Source: CALABS01 sp050260775 (lineage in GTDB: Bacteria; Pseudomonadota; Alphaproteobacteria; Rhodospirillales; Magnetospirillaceae). From it: a stretch of 64,000 bases of DNA. The stretch lies in assembly GCA_050260775.1 (NCBI GenBank), contig JBLNCP010000019.1:121135-185134 (forward strand). The letters run 5' to 3'. Position 1 is the first letter of the stretch. Each line of letters begins with the position of its first letter. Positions 38,101 through 45,294 of the stretch are shown piece by piece. The position numbers and the translations under genes were made by a program. Below the pieces are notes generated by a model. That model saw only the letters and a program-made list of their open reading frames with translations. It made no database searches and had not been told where the DNA came from.

Positions 38101-41100
38101 GGGTGTGCTGATCAACCACGCCTACAATCTGAACGTCGGGAGCCACTTCACCAATCCCGACGACACCATGACCTTCACGGCGACGCTGTCGGATGGCGTG
38201 ACGCCGCTGCCGGCGTGGCTGAGCTTGAACCCGTCGACCGGCGTTCTGTCGGGCACCCCCGGGGCGGGTGACACCGGTCATCTCGAGATCCTGATCACCG
38301 CGACCGACACCACCTCGCTGAGCGCCTCCACCACCGTGGCGCTCGACGTGTGGGCCAGCAACGCGGCCCCCACCTCGACGGCGATCGCGACGCAGAATGC
38401 GACCGAGCAGAACGCGTTCCTGGTCAACCTGGGCTCCCATTTCGCCGATGCCGACATCGCCAGTCATGGCGATTCGCTGACCTTCAGCGCGACCCTGTCC
38501 GACGGCTCCCCGCTGCCCGAGTGGCTGACGCTCTGCCCGGTCACCGGCCAATTGCAGGGAACACCGTGGCACTCCGACATCGGATCCCTGTCGATCACGG
38601 TGAAGGCGACGGACGTCATCGGCGCCGCCACCCAGCAGACCTTCACGCTCAACGTCCTGAACGACACCCGGGTTTACGGCGCCAATGCCGCCGGGGCGGC
38701 GCTGCAGTTCGACGGCGTCAACGACTTCGCGACGGCCAGCACCTCGACGGGCAATTTCGGCACCGGCGACTTCACCATCGAGGGGTGGTTCAACCCCCGT
38801 GACGTGGTCGGCACCCAGGTCCTGTTCGGCAAGGACAAGGCCGGTGACGGCAACGGCTTCGCCTTGATGCTGGAGGGCGATTCCCTGGTCTTCAAAGGCC
38901 CCGGGGTCGGTAACAATCTGACGATCGACGAGGCCGTCGCCCCAGATACCTGGGAGCACGTGGCCCTCACCCGCGAGGGGCAGACCTTCACCCTCTATCT
39001 GAACGGGAACGAGGTCGGCCAGTACACGGCGAGCGGCACGCTCACCTATTCCAACAGCTTCGACTTCCTGCTGGGCGCCCATACCAACGCCACCGGCACC
39101 GGCAAGGCCGACTTCTTCACGGGCTTGATGGACAATGTGCGGGTGTGGAGCGACGCGCGCACCCACGGCGAGATCTTCTCCTCCTATCAGGTGAAGACGC
39201 CCACGGCGACCGACAACCTGGTTGCCAACTGGACCATGGACAGCGTGGTCTCCGGCGGGGTGCCGGCCGACAACGGCGGCGGCCCCGGGTTGCAGCTGGG
39301 GGCGGCCTCCACTTCCGGCAGCGACGATCCGATGCGCATCAACATGCCGCGGCGCGCCATGGTTTTCGAGGGGGACAACACCGAGGTCACCTTCTCCAAC
39401 CTGCAGACCGCCGGCAACCTGACGGTCGAGGGGTGGTTCCGCATCGACAAGTTCGATGAGGGCGCCCGCGTCTTCGATTTCGGAGATGGTTCGGCCAACC
39501 AGCGGGTGTCGTGGTCCTTGACCGGCGATGGCCACCTGGTCGCCAGCATCAACGGCTCCTCGGTTACGTCGCCCGGCGTGGTCGACAACAACTGGCACCA
39601 TATCGCCACCGTGTTCAGCAGCACCGGGTCGATGACGCTGTACGTGGACGGTGTCGCAGCCGGGTCGGTCACCGGCCTGCCCACGGCCACCATCGCCGGC
39701 GCCAGTTCGGTGGCGACCGTCGGTGGCGCCTACGATGGCACCGCGCCCTTCTTCACGGGCGCGGTCGCCGAGCTGCGAGTGTGGGATATCGCGCGCACCG
39801 CCGCCGACATCGCCGGTTCGATGAACACGCGCATCGACGGTGACCAGTACGGCCTGATGGTCAACGCTCAGATGGGTGAGATCTCACAGGACTGGACGAG
39901 CACCGTCCTCAATCTCAGCGACTACGACACGGTCGGCACGGTGTCCGGCGAGCCTCAGATCTCCGTCCTCAAGGAAGCCTCGGCCAGTTTCACCATCTCC
40001 ACGCCGGAAGACACGGCGCTGCTCAGCCGTGTCGTCGCCACCAACGTCCACGGGGTCCCCCTGTGGTACGGGGTCGACGGCACCGGGCCCAGCCACGGCT
40101 GGGTGGAAATGGACAATTCCACCGGCGTGTTCCACTACACGCCCTACCAGGACTACACAGGCAACGACAGCTTCACGGTGGCGATCTCCGAGGGCGAAGG
40201 CGAGGTGATCTACAAGACCATCTCGATCAACGTCACGCCGGTCGATGACCCGGCAAGCCTGAAGGCGCCACCGTCGCTGACCAAACCGGCCATTTCGCTG
40301 GACGGCGAGACCTACGTCGCGGTGACCGGCGGGCTGCCCATCAATGACGGGCCGGCCACCTTCGAGATGTGGGTGAGGACCTCGAATCCCGAGGGCGGAA
40401 CCCTTCTTTCCCTCCAGGATATCTATTCCGAAGGCACCCGGCTGGAGCTCGGGATCAGCAATGGGCACGTGACCTTCGACACCGGTGAGATGTCCTACCT
40501 CACCAGCGAGGGAACCATCACCGACGGGGCCTGGCATCACGTTGCGGCGACCATCACCCAGGATAATTCCAGCGTCACCATGAAGCTGTACGTCGACGGC
40601 GTGCTGGTGGCGTCGGACGTCTCCGAGGAGTGGTACAACCTGATCGGCGACGATGTCACCATCGGCTCGTGGTTCTCGGGCGAGCTGTCCGACTTCCGCG
40701 TTTACAACGGCGTGCGCACCCAGGCGCAGATCCAGTCCGACCTCCAGACCACCCCGACCACCGCGCCCAGCGACCTGATGGCGTGGCTCAAGCTGGACTC
40801 CACCCTGACGGATTCCAGCCTGTCCGGGGCGCATGATGCGGCGGTCATCGGCAACTTCCATTTCGACGACCGTGTCGTCGCCGTCACCAAGGCGGCGACC
40901 GCCGTCCATATCGACGGCACGACCATCTATGATCCGGACGCCACCGCCAACCTGCCGGCGACCTTGCGCATGGAGCTGGAGGCGGGGCACGGCACCCTGA
41001 GCCTAGCCAATACCAGCGGCTTGACCTTCCAATCGGGCTACGGCAACGGCACCGGCCATCTGATCTTCACCGGCAGCCAGACCGCCATCAACAATGCCCT

Positions 41101-44026
41101 CAAGAACGCGACGTTCACGCCGGCGACCGGTTTCTTCGGTTGGGAAGAAGTGCGGGTCAAGGTCGACGAGATGAACGCGACCACCACCCGTGTCACCGAG
41201 GAATTCCTGCCGATCCTGGTGATGGCCAACGCTTCCAATGTCTCCGGCAGCACCATCATCGGCTCGGCCGGGGCCGATGCCATCACCCTGGCGACCGGCG
41301 TCTACACCGACGTCGATCTCGGGGGCGGCAATGACAGCCTGACCCTGGTCGGCAACGGCCTTGAGTACAACGTGGCCAACGTGGAAACCATCGTGGGTTC
41401 CGGCGGGGGGGATTGCGTCACCCTGGCGCCCTTGACCGGCACCGGCACCGTCGACCTCGGGGGCGGCCAGGACGCGCTCGTGCTGGTGAGCACCACCAAT
41501 ACCCTGTCGGTCAGCAACATCGAATCGGTGGTCGGGACCGAGAGCGACGACACCCTCACCCTGGTCTCGGTCTCCAAGTCGGTTGTCGATCTCGGGTGGG
41601 GCACCGATACCGTGGTGATCACCGGAACCGGCAACAACAGTGTCGCCCTCCTCGGAGTGGAAGTGGTCCAGGGCGGGGCCGGCAATGACGCTGTCGCCGT
41701 CATGGGGTCGTACCAGGATCTGCATGTGTCCCTGGGCGGGGGCAACGATACCCTGCTGATCTCCGACAATTTCGCCCTGTTGAACCTGGACGGTGGCGCC
41801 GGAAACGACACCCTTGTGGTCTCGGGTACTTACGAGTTGTGGTCGGCGACGGTGTCCAACTTCGAAACGGTCGGGGTTGCCGGGACCGGCAGCATTACTC
41901 TCCTTGATACGCAGGCTGCGGGGCTGACCTTCGATGGCGGCGGCGGCGACCTGACCGTCACCATGGTCGCGAGTCCGGGCGGCGCCAATTTCAGCAGCCA
42001 GCAGTTCACCAACTGGGGGGCCGACGACCACATCGTCATCGTCGATGGCACCACCGGCAACGATACCCTGGTCGGAACGAGCAAGGACGACTTCATCCAG
42101 ATCGCCGGCGGGGTCAACACCGTCGACGGCGGCAGCGGCTTCGATTGGGTGGAGTACACCCCGGCCACCGGTCAGGTCGTCATCGACCTGGCCAACGGCA
42201 CCGGCGTCTCGGCGGGCAGCACGGATACGTTGGTGGGCATCGAGGGGGTGCGCACCTCCGTCGACTGGACCACGGTGATCGGCAGTGCCGGCGACGATTC
42301 GATCTGGTTCAGCGGCTACAACGTGCCGTCCGCGGCGACCACCATCGACGGCGGCGCCGGGACCGACACCATCATCGTCCAGGATTATACCAACCTCGAA
42401 GCCTCGACCCTGACCAGCATCGAACGTTTCACCTTGCTGGGCGGGACCTATCAGGTCGACATCAAGGCGGCCATCCTCGCCGGCCTGTCGTCGTCACTGA
42501 ACTGGAACAACGCGTCCTCCGAGTACGGCAAGCTCGTCCAGATCACCTTGGACACCGCCGATACGTCCTTCGACGCGTCGGGCTACACCTTCACCAACTG
42601 GGGCGCGTCCACACACTGGAACAGCGGCGAAGACGGCAACGTCCTCAGGATCGACGCCCTCAGCGCCGCAGGCGACACCACCCTGATCGGCAGCACCCGC
42701 TCCGACGAAGTGTTCGGCGGCTATTCCAACGACACCCTGGTCGGCGGCGCCGGTGCGGACTGGATTGACGGCCGCGACGGCAATGACCTGTTGCAGTTCG
42801 CGGCGGGTGACGTGGTCGCCGGCGAGAGCATCGATGGCGGTTGGGGTATCGATACGGTGGCGATCACCGCCGACGTCGATTTCCGCACCGCCACCATGGT
42901 GCAGGTGGAAGCCATTCAGACGGGCGGCCATACCGCGACCGTTACGTGGAACCAAGGCCAATTGTTCCAGACGTTCATCGGCGTCGGCGGGCAAAGCGAC
43001 CAAGTCGTCATCGACGCGGCGGGTGAGACCTGGGGCGTGACCATCGAACTGGGCGGCCGCAGCTTCGTCAGCTGGGAGGCGACCGACACGATCTCCATCA
43101 TCGGATCGTCGTCGTACGACACCATCAGCGGCACGTCCTCGCACGACGTGGTCAACGCCGGTGCCGGCGACGACCATCTCTGGACTTCGGCCGGGGCCGA
43201 CACCCTGATGGGCGGCGCTGGGTCGGATAGCTTCTATCTCTCGGCCGACACCGACCCGGGCACGACCCTGGACGGCGGTGCCGGTACCGATATGATCAAC
43301 ACCAGCGGCTGGTCGCTTGCCAATGTCTGGTTCACCGGCATCGAGCGGATCGAGACCGATTGCAACCAGATCATCGATGGCCACGCCCTCGACGGTCAAT
43401 CCATCGAGATCCTGGGAATCGCCGGCTGGGATTTGGCCGTCAACGCCCTGAACGGCGGATCGGTGGATCTCTCCAAGCTGACCTTCAGCGGCTCGGCGCC
43501 GAACACGGTCGCCGTCGACGCTTCGGACAGCACCAACCACACGGTCATCGGAACCGTGCGCAGCGATACGATCACCGCCGGCAGCGGCAACGACACCCTT
43601 GACGGCGGGGCGGGCAGCGACACCCTGACCGGCGGCGGCGGCAGCGACACGTTCCAGATGCACGGCTCGCTGCCGCAGCTGGGCACCGACCACATCACCG
43701 ATTTCGACGGCGCGCTCGATCGCTTCCTGCTCTCGAACGGCACCTTCGGGCTGGGAGCGTCGGGCACCCTGTCGACGGCCGCCGGAAGCCTGCAGTTCGT
43801 CAAGTCGGCGACGGCGCTGGGCGGCGTCGGCGTGGACGTCAACGGGGCCGACAGCTCGACCGGTGCCGCCATTCTGGTCATCGGCGACGGGTCGTCGCCG
43901 CTGCAGGTGTGGTACACCGCCGACCAGCATGCGGCGTCGACGATCAACTCGTATCAAATCGCCACGTTGGACAACGTGACCGATCTGAATTCCATCTCGG
44001 CGACCAATTTCGCCAAGACGGCCTAG
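26165..44026 (+). CDS. Giant mosaic surface protein: FecR, helical stalk, RTX-like beta-roll array, Ig-like, LamG and RTX domains (5,953 aa)
   Basis: The ATG at 26165 follows GAGGGGGG. No signal peptide is present. Order of parts (residues, approximate): FecR domain 1-200 (GDAIRKDDVVSTG, MSIGIRGTAG); Ala-rich helical region 219-1586; an RTX end-like module 1590-1735; 28 or so 45-residue units 1762-3070 (VETIIGGAGNDTVTL ... IDLGAGTDTLVLANG); RTX blocks 3075-3500; CSPG/cadherin-like repeats 3530-3970; two He_PIG domains 3974-4172; three LamG/concanavalin-like domains near 4179-4343, 4398-4559 and 4703-4896, with a cadherin-like insert between the second and third; more beta-roll and RTX units 5030-5840; and a C-terminal RTX secretion tail (GGGGSDTFQMHG, DHITDFDGALDRFLLSNG). 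A giant adhesin-like cell-surface protein is the best reading; ligand unknown. Confidence 0.9.
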   Translation: MAAGDIIGHVTTLTGTAEVKHADGTASTLAMGDAIRKDDVVSTGKQSTVGLTFEDKTTFSLGSSGRIAIDDMVYDPVAKTGFGQISVQKGAVAFVSGDLPKTTPDAMIIKTPAMSIGIRGTAGAIRGASVVLLPESGGRVGELSVSVGGQHMTLNQPGTALSVGPGGSVSTFTMSTTQMQSFMGDAGRGLPPNSLGGSLSPATGQGDHDLPHAPPPTHPEQQGDKGFNPEKALIQMQALNQARMVQQDIMRFVKLLEQRVSIAREQSIEVATTKLLAMSVEEKAALADVTRLVEGEVDDLGNVVFHGMREYAALAHDLLAPAQAAFQAGDTATLHALALQAREYSNIISVDLDPNTGGIETPLYVQAQQAAQGFYSAVKELAVGTSLKQAALAVAASIEAMEHRVELAGQWITGEVITARIDAEAAAALSDEDLATKQDAAAAAAAAETQARQNAVKPVAAYAAAVAERDVRLYAVGEERLALAKLVVDYVDQHKDSAHASDWFGITDDLITKVDAFKAALALDGHGTQVAALLDETGSHAVYDAYVDLIQGDYDSVTAGTQSLHDNPVTSAIKAWVEAVDQGWQSYQDAAASADEAKVANDAAMELVDSAHAVSVQASLDYVTAQDVAATNSAMAVAAEFAEIVSVTAAQDAINENMANALASIDEDIGNATTAHTATYDVTVAADAATKALAAANVKDTDSAATIHGAWEKLQDLKFAAQNALADLYDPNDASAGRLGEVNAAVADALAAYNLATTLPPNFDQASTAAQNIALQEIDKAKADYANALAKQAQVQQDVDVVQSYVNQILQAEAKVNALYAFATAEQQHELAAIQQAATTAADSCNDPATGSARKASDALAAAMAARDLVDGNGAGDVVGNLRIRVGFRENGAETRGTADEALSSMNSTWASSKTLLGGLTNSTGDATVGAKIAAAQAALTAASTSLGTLQTLVDNTDTQIADALTAIALPTRNDTLYSTNTIYRQLWDVAEAVRSADAQATTASDQAQIASQKAADANAAVDVDTAKALMLEAVAAAKDAAKAAALASDQAAKATAAVQQIGQTQSDIDKNMADAAAKMKSFVEAVAWARADATAATAVADASKAVDLANSTADAVGMKAAIDKADADLSASTSKLSLLTALYNTWTASGNSVDSDAWAVINDANTRAQAAFDQLHAAGGYKAKTADALTQATAKLAEAQVQLKAALKATTLAEASEASAQAQKLTSEVQGLADTIKNYYQAVAGSAGKATGVVDIINTAYTNALEASARLNLKGMAAEAVASLDTVNAKLAALAACVADAKAQASAVTNAALNDPTHQTNYQALVTAAQQDYQRVSGTLGTDLADAQAAAKAASDKLTVAKAYFASLPASAQTTAVNDYLARVQKASDDAQAALKLIEGYKAEASSAYNAANKAYTDWGNAVNTAIAKATADAKDALTLAKTAQSHVTTAMDDASKLVSSIHSLASSGFTSNISDATLINLAGSAANLSSLADAALANYSTVSSVVANDIAHVNADITAISLANGSHDAATAVNAAKDAKDNAALANIHAGAVDGLKSTLNDQLQALQNLQTQYKARITVLTSDTVLLGTANAEALVSYEGNDTLTGAGGADTLTGGNGSDIFRYTAADQSTAANTDTITDFKRGTDKINLAGAAGYKRALYAWAGSLSATVAAVTNDTSVANAAVFFTDGTDGWLLVKGNGSGVTGYDGTLIKLANVSTPLATTDFAGGVTKTVQAVGTISLALEGGDGVLGGAGNDSLTLLTVANGDVAIDLGNGSDLLTLAGGNNTIAVANAETIIGGAGADRVTLTAAMVGTVDLGNGSDLLTLANADNAVAVANVETIIGGGGNDAVTLLGGLVGGTIDLGAGNDSLVLANTTNSVTLANVETVIGGTGNDTVILACGTASVDLGNGTDALVLGNGGGSVTVANVESIVGGAGNDSVTLTSAVANGSFDFKDGLDRLILANGDNSVAVSNIEAVTGGTGNDSITFATAVSNGAVDLGAGIDVVRLANGTNTVTIANAETILGGAGNDTVTLGANAAALVDLGAGVDRLVLGSGNNDLSVINVETIIGGAGNDRITLMSAQAGATLDLGAGNDALVLANATNVVTVSNIETVVGGSGNDTVILVGGSGSVDLGGGLDTLVLGNGSNTVTVTNVENITAGAGNDTVVLTTTVSNGSFDFSDGADRLVLANGDNSVMVANIETVTGAGGNDMVQMATAVANGAVDLGSGVDWLQLANGTNTLTVTNVEYLAGGSGNDTVTLGANAVGSIDLGAGSDRLILGLGNNDLTLANVETVTGGAGNDRITMKGALTSATLDLGAGNDVLVLANTPNTLTASNIETIIGGSGNDVVTMVGGAGTIDLGAGTDSLILGNGSNTVTVTNVENITAASGNDTVTLTTTVANGSFDFKAGSDRLILANGDNIVTVANIETVTGGAGNDTITFAAAASASVEGGDGLDVVKLASGSNTLVVSNVEQIIGGTGNDAVTLATEFTGTVSNVETLTAGAGNDHVTLTSAIANGVIDLGAGADVLQLANATNSVTVSNAEIITGGGGNDTVTLGAAVTGAVIDLGAGIDKLTLANGGNQLLAIGVERIVGGLGNDMVALGDALVNGNIDLGNGTDALALACGTNVLTVTNVESILGNDGADTITLGTPQSNVSIDLGNGNDTLTLADGSNTVVLANVETVLGGSGNDTVYLAPGAACVTIDLKGGSDTVRLSGGDNLVSLTNVETVFGGAGNDTVLLSSGTGTVALGAGWDTLVLGNGTNVVTVSNVEVLIAGAGNDAVTLACTVSGDLIDLGAGTDQLILANGANLVQTRGVETITGGSGNDTVYVADSLVNGRVDLGQGGGDTLVLANTGGSSLTVANTEWIIGNDGDDAITLAGAQSGNIDLGCGNDVLNLANGTNTLSVGNVETIMGGTGNDGVTLTATLYGGTIDLKAGIDTLTLATGDNLVTIANVESVIGAGGNDTVIEAGANATGTVDLGDGSDTLILGPGGSTLTVAHVETVIGGAGNDVITISGTQLPVLLDLGAGQDTVIVNACAASVADLAGQMQLANVETIRFTDGNYAVATLNGTAASEIVFGTQGDDTLVSGGGADLMLGGAGNDVYSVSVANKLALTIADSTGVDTINLAGGQDYLLSGISRVGDDLVIKNTNGGQIVIKHQYSGDGVEYLSFDGKDGVNLSTATSGSIIVGTAGDDLIVGTAAAETLVGNGGEDVFFGGGGADTFVGSNTRTSWGSIEGGTVAFLGTTDKLIANLSADGIEALVSGTSGTVTQVLANGATVTSTLINITEIDGGSGADTFIGGQGHFYFSGGAGNDKIVGDPEWSGVTAGYWNSPQGVKVNLTDGNLSLGGTNVAKHSALDGFGSTDSLVDVHNVEGSQFADIIQGGNDSNYLDGGAGKDTLIGGGGCDVLTVGINDYDVADGGEGYDALRIDTGEHSDANTATFARLFDVARNVTNIESIDLGGDGAMTLVVRPDDIRQMGGTINIWGDDCDNLILDGAWSVISRSEYGTVLTSGGATINLSGSVQASLWATPGNLTCLNGAILGGSMYAVHTLTALPAGGALFVDGVQLNIGDTFSQQQVDQGRVFYSQSGLSGSSSFTVDSQTIAVHELPGVSASAPVTTVTAGPLDYSEAYTHLQVLAGASVKDADSADFAGGRLVLSLSNSYSGETLTIASGSAAATSITLSGTSVKWGSTVIGTVSGGTDQQPLVIALNAAATPARVSDLLKAVVYEHDTDILISGTRVLQVELTDGDGSAMPTLTRLIAVHGESPPVLTAQTDLGGIDEDNSITFTADQLLANASDPEGGPVSLVSVNSPHGYVVDNHDGTYTFQPSLNFNGDAQITYLVGDQTGLVTSASAVVHIAAIDDPTVVSPVTLPQTGANQPIILTQNELLGDSFDPDNALHVANLTVDQGTVTDNGDGTYTFTPAAGVWDSVATFTFDVVTDAGESLSTQGYLYVNPPIAPTADAVSHQGVLINHAYNLNVGSHFTNPDDTMTFTATLSDGVTPLPAWLSLNPSTGVLSGTPGAGDTGHLEILITATDTTSLSASTTVALDVWASNAAPTSTAIATQNATEQNAFLVNLGSHFADADIASHGDSLTFSATLSDGSPLPEWLTLCPVTGQLQGTPWHSDIGSLSITVKATDVIGAATQQTFTLNVLNDTRVYGANAAGAALQFDGVNDFATASTSTGNFGTGDFTIEGWFNPRDVVGTQVLFGKDKAGDGNGFALMLEGDSLVFKGPGVGNNLTIDEAVAPDTWEHVALTREGQTFTLYLNGNEVGQYTASGTLTYSNSFDFLLGAHTNATGTGKADFFTGLMDNVRVWSDARTHGEIFSSYQVKTPTATDNLVANWTMDSVVSGGVPADNGGGPGLQLGAASTSGSDDPMRINMPRRAMVFEGDNTEVTFSNLQTAGNLTVEGWFRIDKFDEGARVFDFGDGSANQRVSWSLTGDGHLVASINGSSVTSPGVVDNNWHHIATVFSSTGSMTLYVDGVAAGSVTGLPTATIAGASSVATVGGAYDGTAPFFTGAVAELRVWDIARTAADIAGSMNTRIDGDQYGLMVNAQMGEISQDWTSTVLNLSDYDTVGTVSGEPQISVLKEASASFTISTPEDTALLSRVVATNVHGVPLWYGVDGTGPSHGWVEMDNSTGVFHYTPYQDYTGNDSFTVAISEGEGEVIYKTISINVTPVDDPASLKAPPSLTKPAISLDGETYVAVTGGLPINDGPATFEMWVRTSNPEGGTLLSLQDIYSEGTRLELGISNGHVTFDTGEMSYLTSEGTITDGAWHHVAATITQDNSSVTMKLYVDGVLVASDVSEEWYNLIGDDVTIGSWFSGELSDFRVYNGVRTQAQIQSDLQTTPTTAPSDLMAWLKLDSTLTDSSLSGAHDAAVIGNFHFDDRVVAVTKAATAVHIDGTTIYDPDATANLPATLRMELEAGHGTLSLANTSGLTFQSGYGNGTGHLIFTGSQTAINNALKNATFTPATGFFGWEEVRVKVDEMNATTTRVTEEFLPILVMANASNVSGSTIIGSAGADAITLATGVYTDVDLGGGNDSLTLVGNGLEYNVANVETIVGSGGGDCVTLAPLTGTGTVDLGGGQDALVLVSTTNTLSVSNIESVVGTESDDTLTLVSVSKSVVDLGWGTDTVVITGTGNNSVALLGVEVVQGGAGNDAVAVMGSYQDLHVSLGGGNDTLLISDNFALLNLDGGAGNDTLVVSGTYELWSATVSNFETVGVAGTGSITLLDTQAAGLTFDGGGGDLTVTMVASPGGANFSSQQFTNWGADDHIVIVDGTTGNDTLVGTSKDDFIQIAGGVNTVDGGSGFDWVEYTPATGQVVIDLANGTGVSAGSTDTLVGIEGVRTSVDWTTVIGSAGDDSIWFSGYNVPSAATTIDGGAGTDTIIVQDYTNLEASTLTSIERFTLLGGTYQVDIKAAILAGLSSSLNWNNASSEYGKLVQITLDTADTSFDASGYTFTNWGASTHWNSGEDGNVLRIDALSAAGDTTLIGSTRSDEVFGGYSNDTLVGGAGADWIDGRDGNDLLQFAAGDVVAGESIDGGWGIDTVAITADVDFRTATMVQVEAIQTGGHTATVTWNQGQLFQTFIGVGGQSDQVVIDAAGETWGVTIELGGRSFVSWEATDTISIIGSSSYDTISGTSSHDVVNAGAGDDHLWTSAGADTLMGGAGSDSFYLSADTDPGTTLDGGAGTDMINTSGWSLANVWFTGIERIETDCNQIIDGHALDGQSIEILGIAGWDLAVNALNGGSVDLSKLTFSGSAPNTVAVDASDSTNHTVIGTVRSDTITAGSGNDTLDGGAGSDTLTGGGGSDTFQMHGSLPQLGTDHITDFDGALDRFLLSNGTFGLGASGTLSTAAGSLQFVKSATALGGVGVDVNGADSSTGAAILVIGDGSSPLQVWYTADQHAASTINSYQIATLDNVTDLNSISATNFAKTA
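31470..35370 (+). repeat. Array of about 28 tandem 45-residue beta-roll units
   Basis: In-frame units of 132-138 bases, each ending in V/I-E-T-(I/V)-x-G-G-x-G-N-D. I counted 28 complete occurrences of this ending between 31556 and about 35200, with a 29th degenerate one (VETIRFT) near 35341. The pattern alternates a GND turn, a beta strand, IDLGAGxDxLxLANG, and another strand. Confidence 0.88.
31715..33757 (+). repeat. Three-copy 681-bp higher-order repeat inside the giant gene
   Basis: Each copy has five beta-roll units of 138, 132, 138, 138 and 135 bases. Equivalent codons fall exactly 681 bases apart: Asn codons of the GND motif at 31715, 32396 and 33077, and the GSFDF codons at 32021, 32702 and 33383. 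GSFDF occurs only once per copy. The third copy loses register in its fifth unit, near 33620-33757. Confidence 0.9.
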
Positions 44027-44282
44027 GAGGTTTTGACTGGGGGAGATGCCCGGCAGGGCGATGGGGGAGCCAGGATAGTGCGATCCTTCCTTTTCTTGGA
44101 AGGAGCGGGCGTCTCTGTTCCCTTGAATACTTTGTTTGATTTTCGCCGGACTCGATGTGCAACCAAATATTGTGATTATTGCGCATCTAGTTCTAGTGCA
44201 GTATCCTATCTTCCTGCTTTCCGCTCGTGCCGCTGGGGCCGTCGGGGGCGGGGGAAAACAAGGTCGATGGAAGGGACGCGCA

Positions 44283-45227
44283 ATGACCAAAACGTTTCTG
44301 GCCCGCCTGGCCCTCGCAATCATCATGGTGCTCGGCATCAAGGTGTCGGCTGCCGTGGCCGCCGACCCGCCGGTCTCGATGTTGATGCTGGGCGGCGGAA
44401 CCGTGGAAATCAGCAAGGACGGCGCCAAGTGGACGCCGGTCACCCGCAACAAGTTCCTGTTCGCCGGCGATGTCGTGCGGACCGGGGCGGATGGGGCCGC
44501 CAAGCTGGTTGACCAGGCGTCGGGCATGGCCCAGACGGTCGGCGCCAACTCGCAGATCCAGATTTCCCCGACCGGCGCCAAGGCCATTTCCGGGACCCTG
44601 TCGGCTCCCGAGGCGGCGTCGGGCGACCTGGTGGCTGGGCTGGGCAATCGCTTCGCCGAGGCCCAGCGCTATACCACGGTGCGCCGCGCCGTCGCCAAGG
44701 ACGGGGCCGAGACCAAGCTGCGCATCGCGCAGCAGGTGGCCATCAGCGCCACCTATCCTGACCTGGTGTGGGACAATCTCGGCAAGCAGTACGGCTACGT
44801 GCTGATGATCGACGGCCAGTCCTTCACCGTCGCCGCCAACGATGGCGACCTGGTCCGCTTCAAGGTGCCCGAGCGCATCCCCGGCCGCCACACCTTCACC
44901 GTCAAGGTGACCGAGGGCGGCAAGCCGGTGGCCGAGGCCGAGAAGGAAGGCACCCTGGTGTGGTTGACCGCCGCCGAGGACAAGGCGGTGGCCGACGAGG
45001 TCGCCAAGATCAAGGCCGCGGCCGCCAACGACGATTTCGCCCTGGCCAATCTGTTGGACGCCAAGGGCCTGACCGTGGCGGCCATGGACCTCTACCGCAA
45101 GCACTTCGATGCCAACCGCGACGACAACGACATGCGTCCGCTGCTGATCAAGGCCTACAACGACCTTAAGTTGAAGGACCTTCGTCAGAAGGAAGCCCTG
45201 CTGTACAACGAGCAGCTGGGCAACTGA
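44283..45227 (+). CDS. Exported FecR-like periplasmic protein (314 aa)
   Basis: The ATG at 44283 follows GGAAGGGA. A Sec signal peptide (LALAIIMVLGIKVSAAVAA) ends near residue 27. The N-terminal half resembles a FecR domain: LGGGTVEISKDGAKWTPV, RNKFLFAGDVVRTGADGAAKLVD, GANSQIQISPTG. The C-terminal half contains a charged helical stretch (AEDKAVADEVAKIKAAAANDD) and a TPR-like end (LLDAKGLTVAAMDLYRKHF). FecR domains otherwise act as periplasmic sensors or as N-terminal modules of surface proteins. The giant gene upstream has its own FecR domain, so the two may share a partner. Downstream a terminator-like hairpin separates it from the CHASE2 cyclase. Confidence 0.82.
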   Translation: MTKTFLARLALAIIMVLGIKVSAAVAADPPVSMLMLGGGTVEISKDGAKWTPVTRNKFLFAGDVVRTGADGAAKLVDQASGMAQTVGANSQIQISPTGAKAISGTLSAPEAASGDLVAGLGNRFAEAQRYTTVRRAVAKDGAETKLRIAQQVAISATYPDLVWDNLGKQYGYVLMIDGQSFTVAANDGDLVRFKVPERIPGRHTFTVKVTEGGKPVAEAEKEGTLVWLTAAEDKAVADEVAKIKAAAANDDFALANLLDAKGLTVAAMDLYRKHFDANRDDNDMRPLLIKAYNDLKLKDLRQKEALLYNEQLGN

Positions 45228-45240
45228 GCCTCGCGGCCAA

Positions 45241-45274
45241 GGGGGTCCGTCGGCGACGGGCCCCCGTTCCTTTT
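45241..45274 (+). terminator. Terminator or attenuator between the FecR-like gene and the cyclase gene
   Basis: Arms 45241-45251 and 45255-45265 form an 11-bp stem with one G:T pair and a GGC loop, followed by GTTCCTTTT. It begins 14 bases after the FecR-like stop and ends 21 bases before the GTG of the cyclase, so it may lower but not stop downstream expression. Confidence 0.7.
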
Positions 45275-45294
45275 CGCCTTTGGGGGGGTGACCA

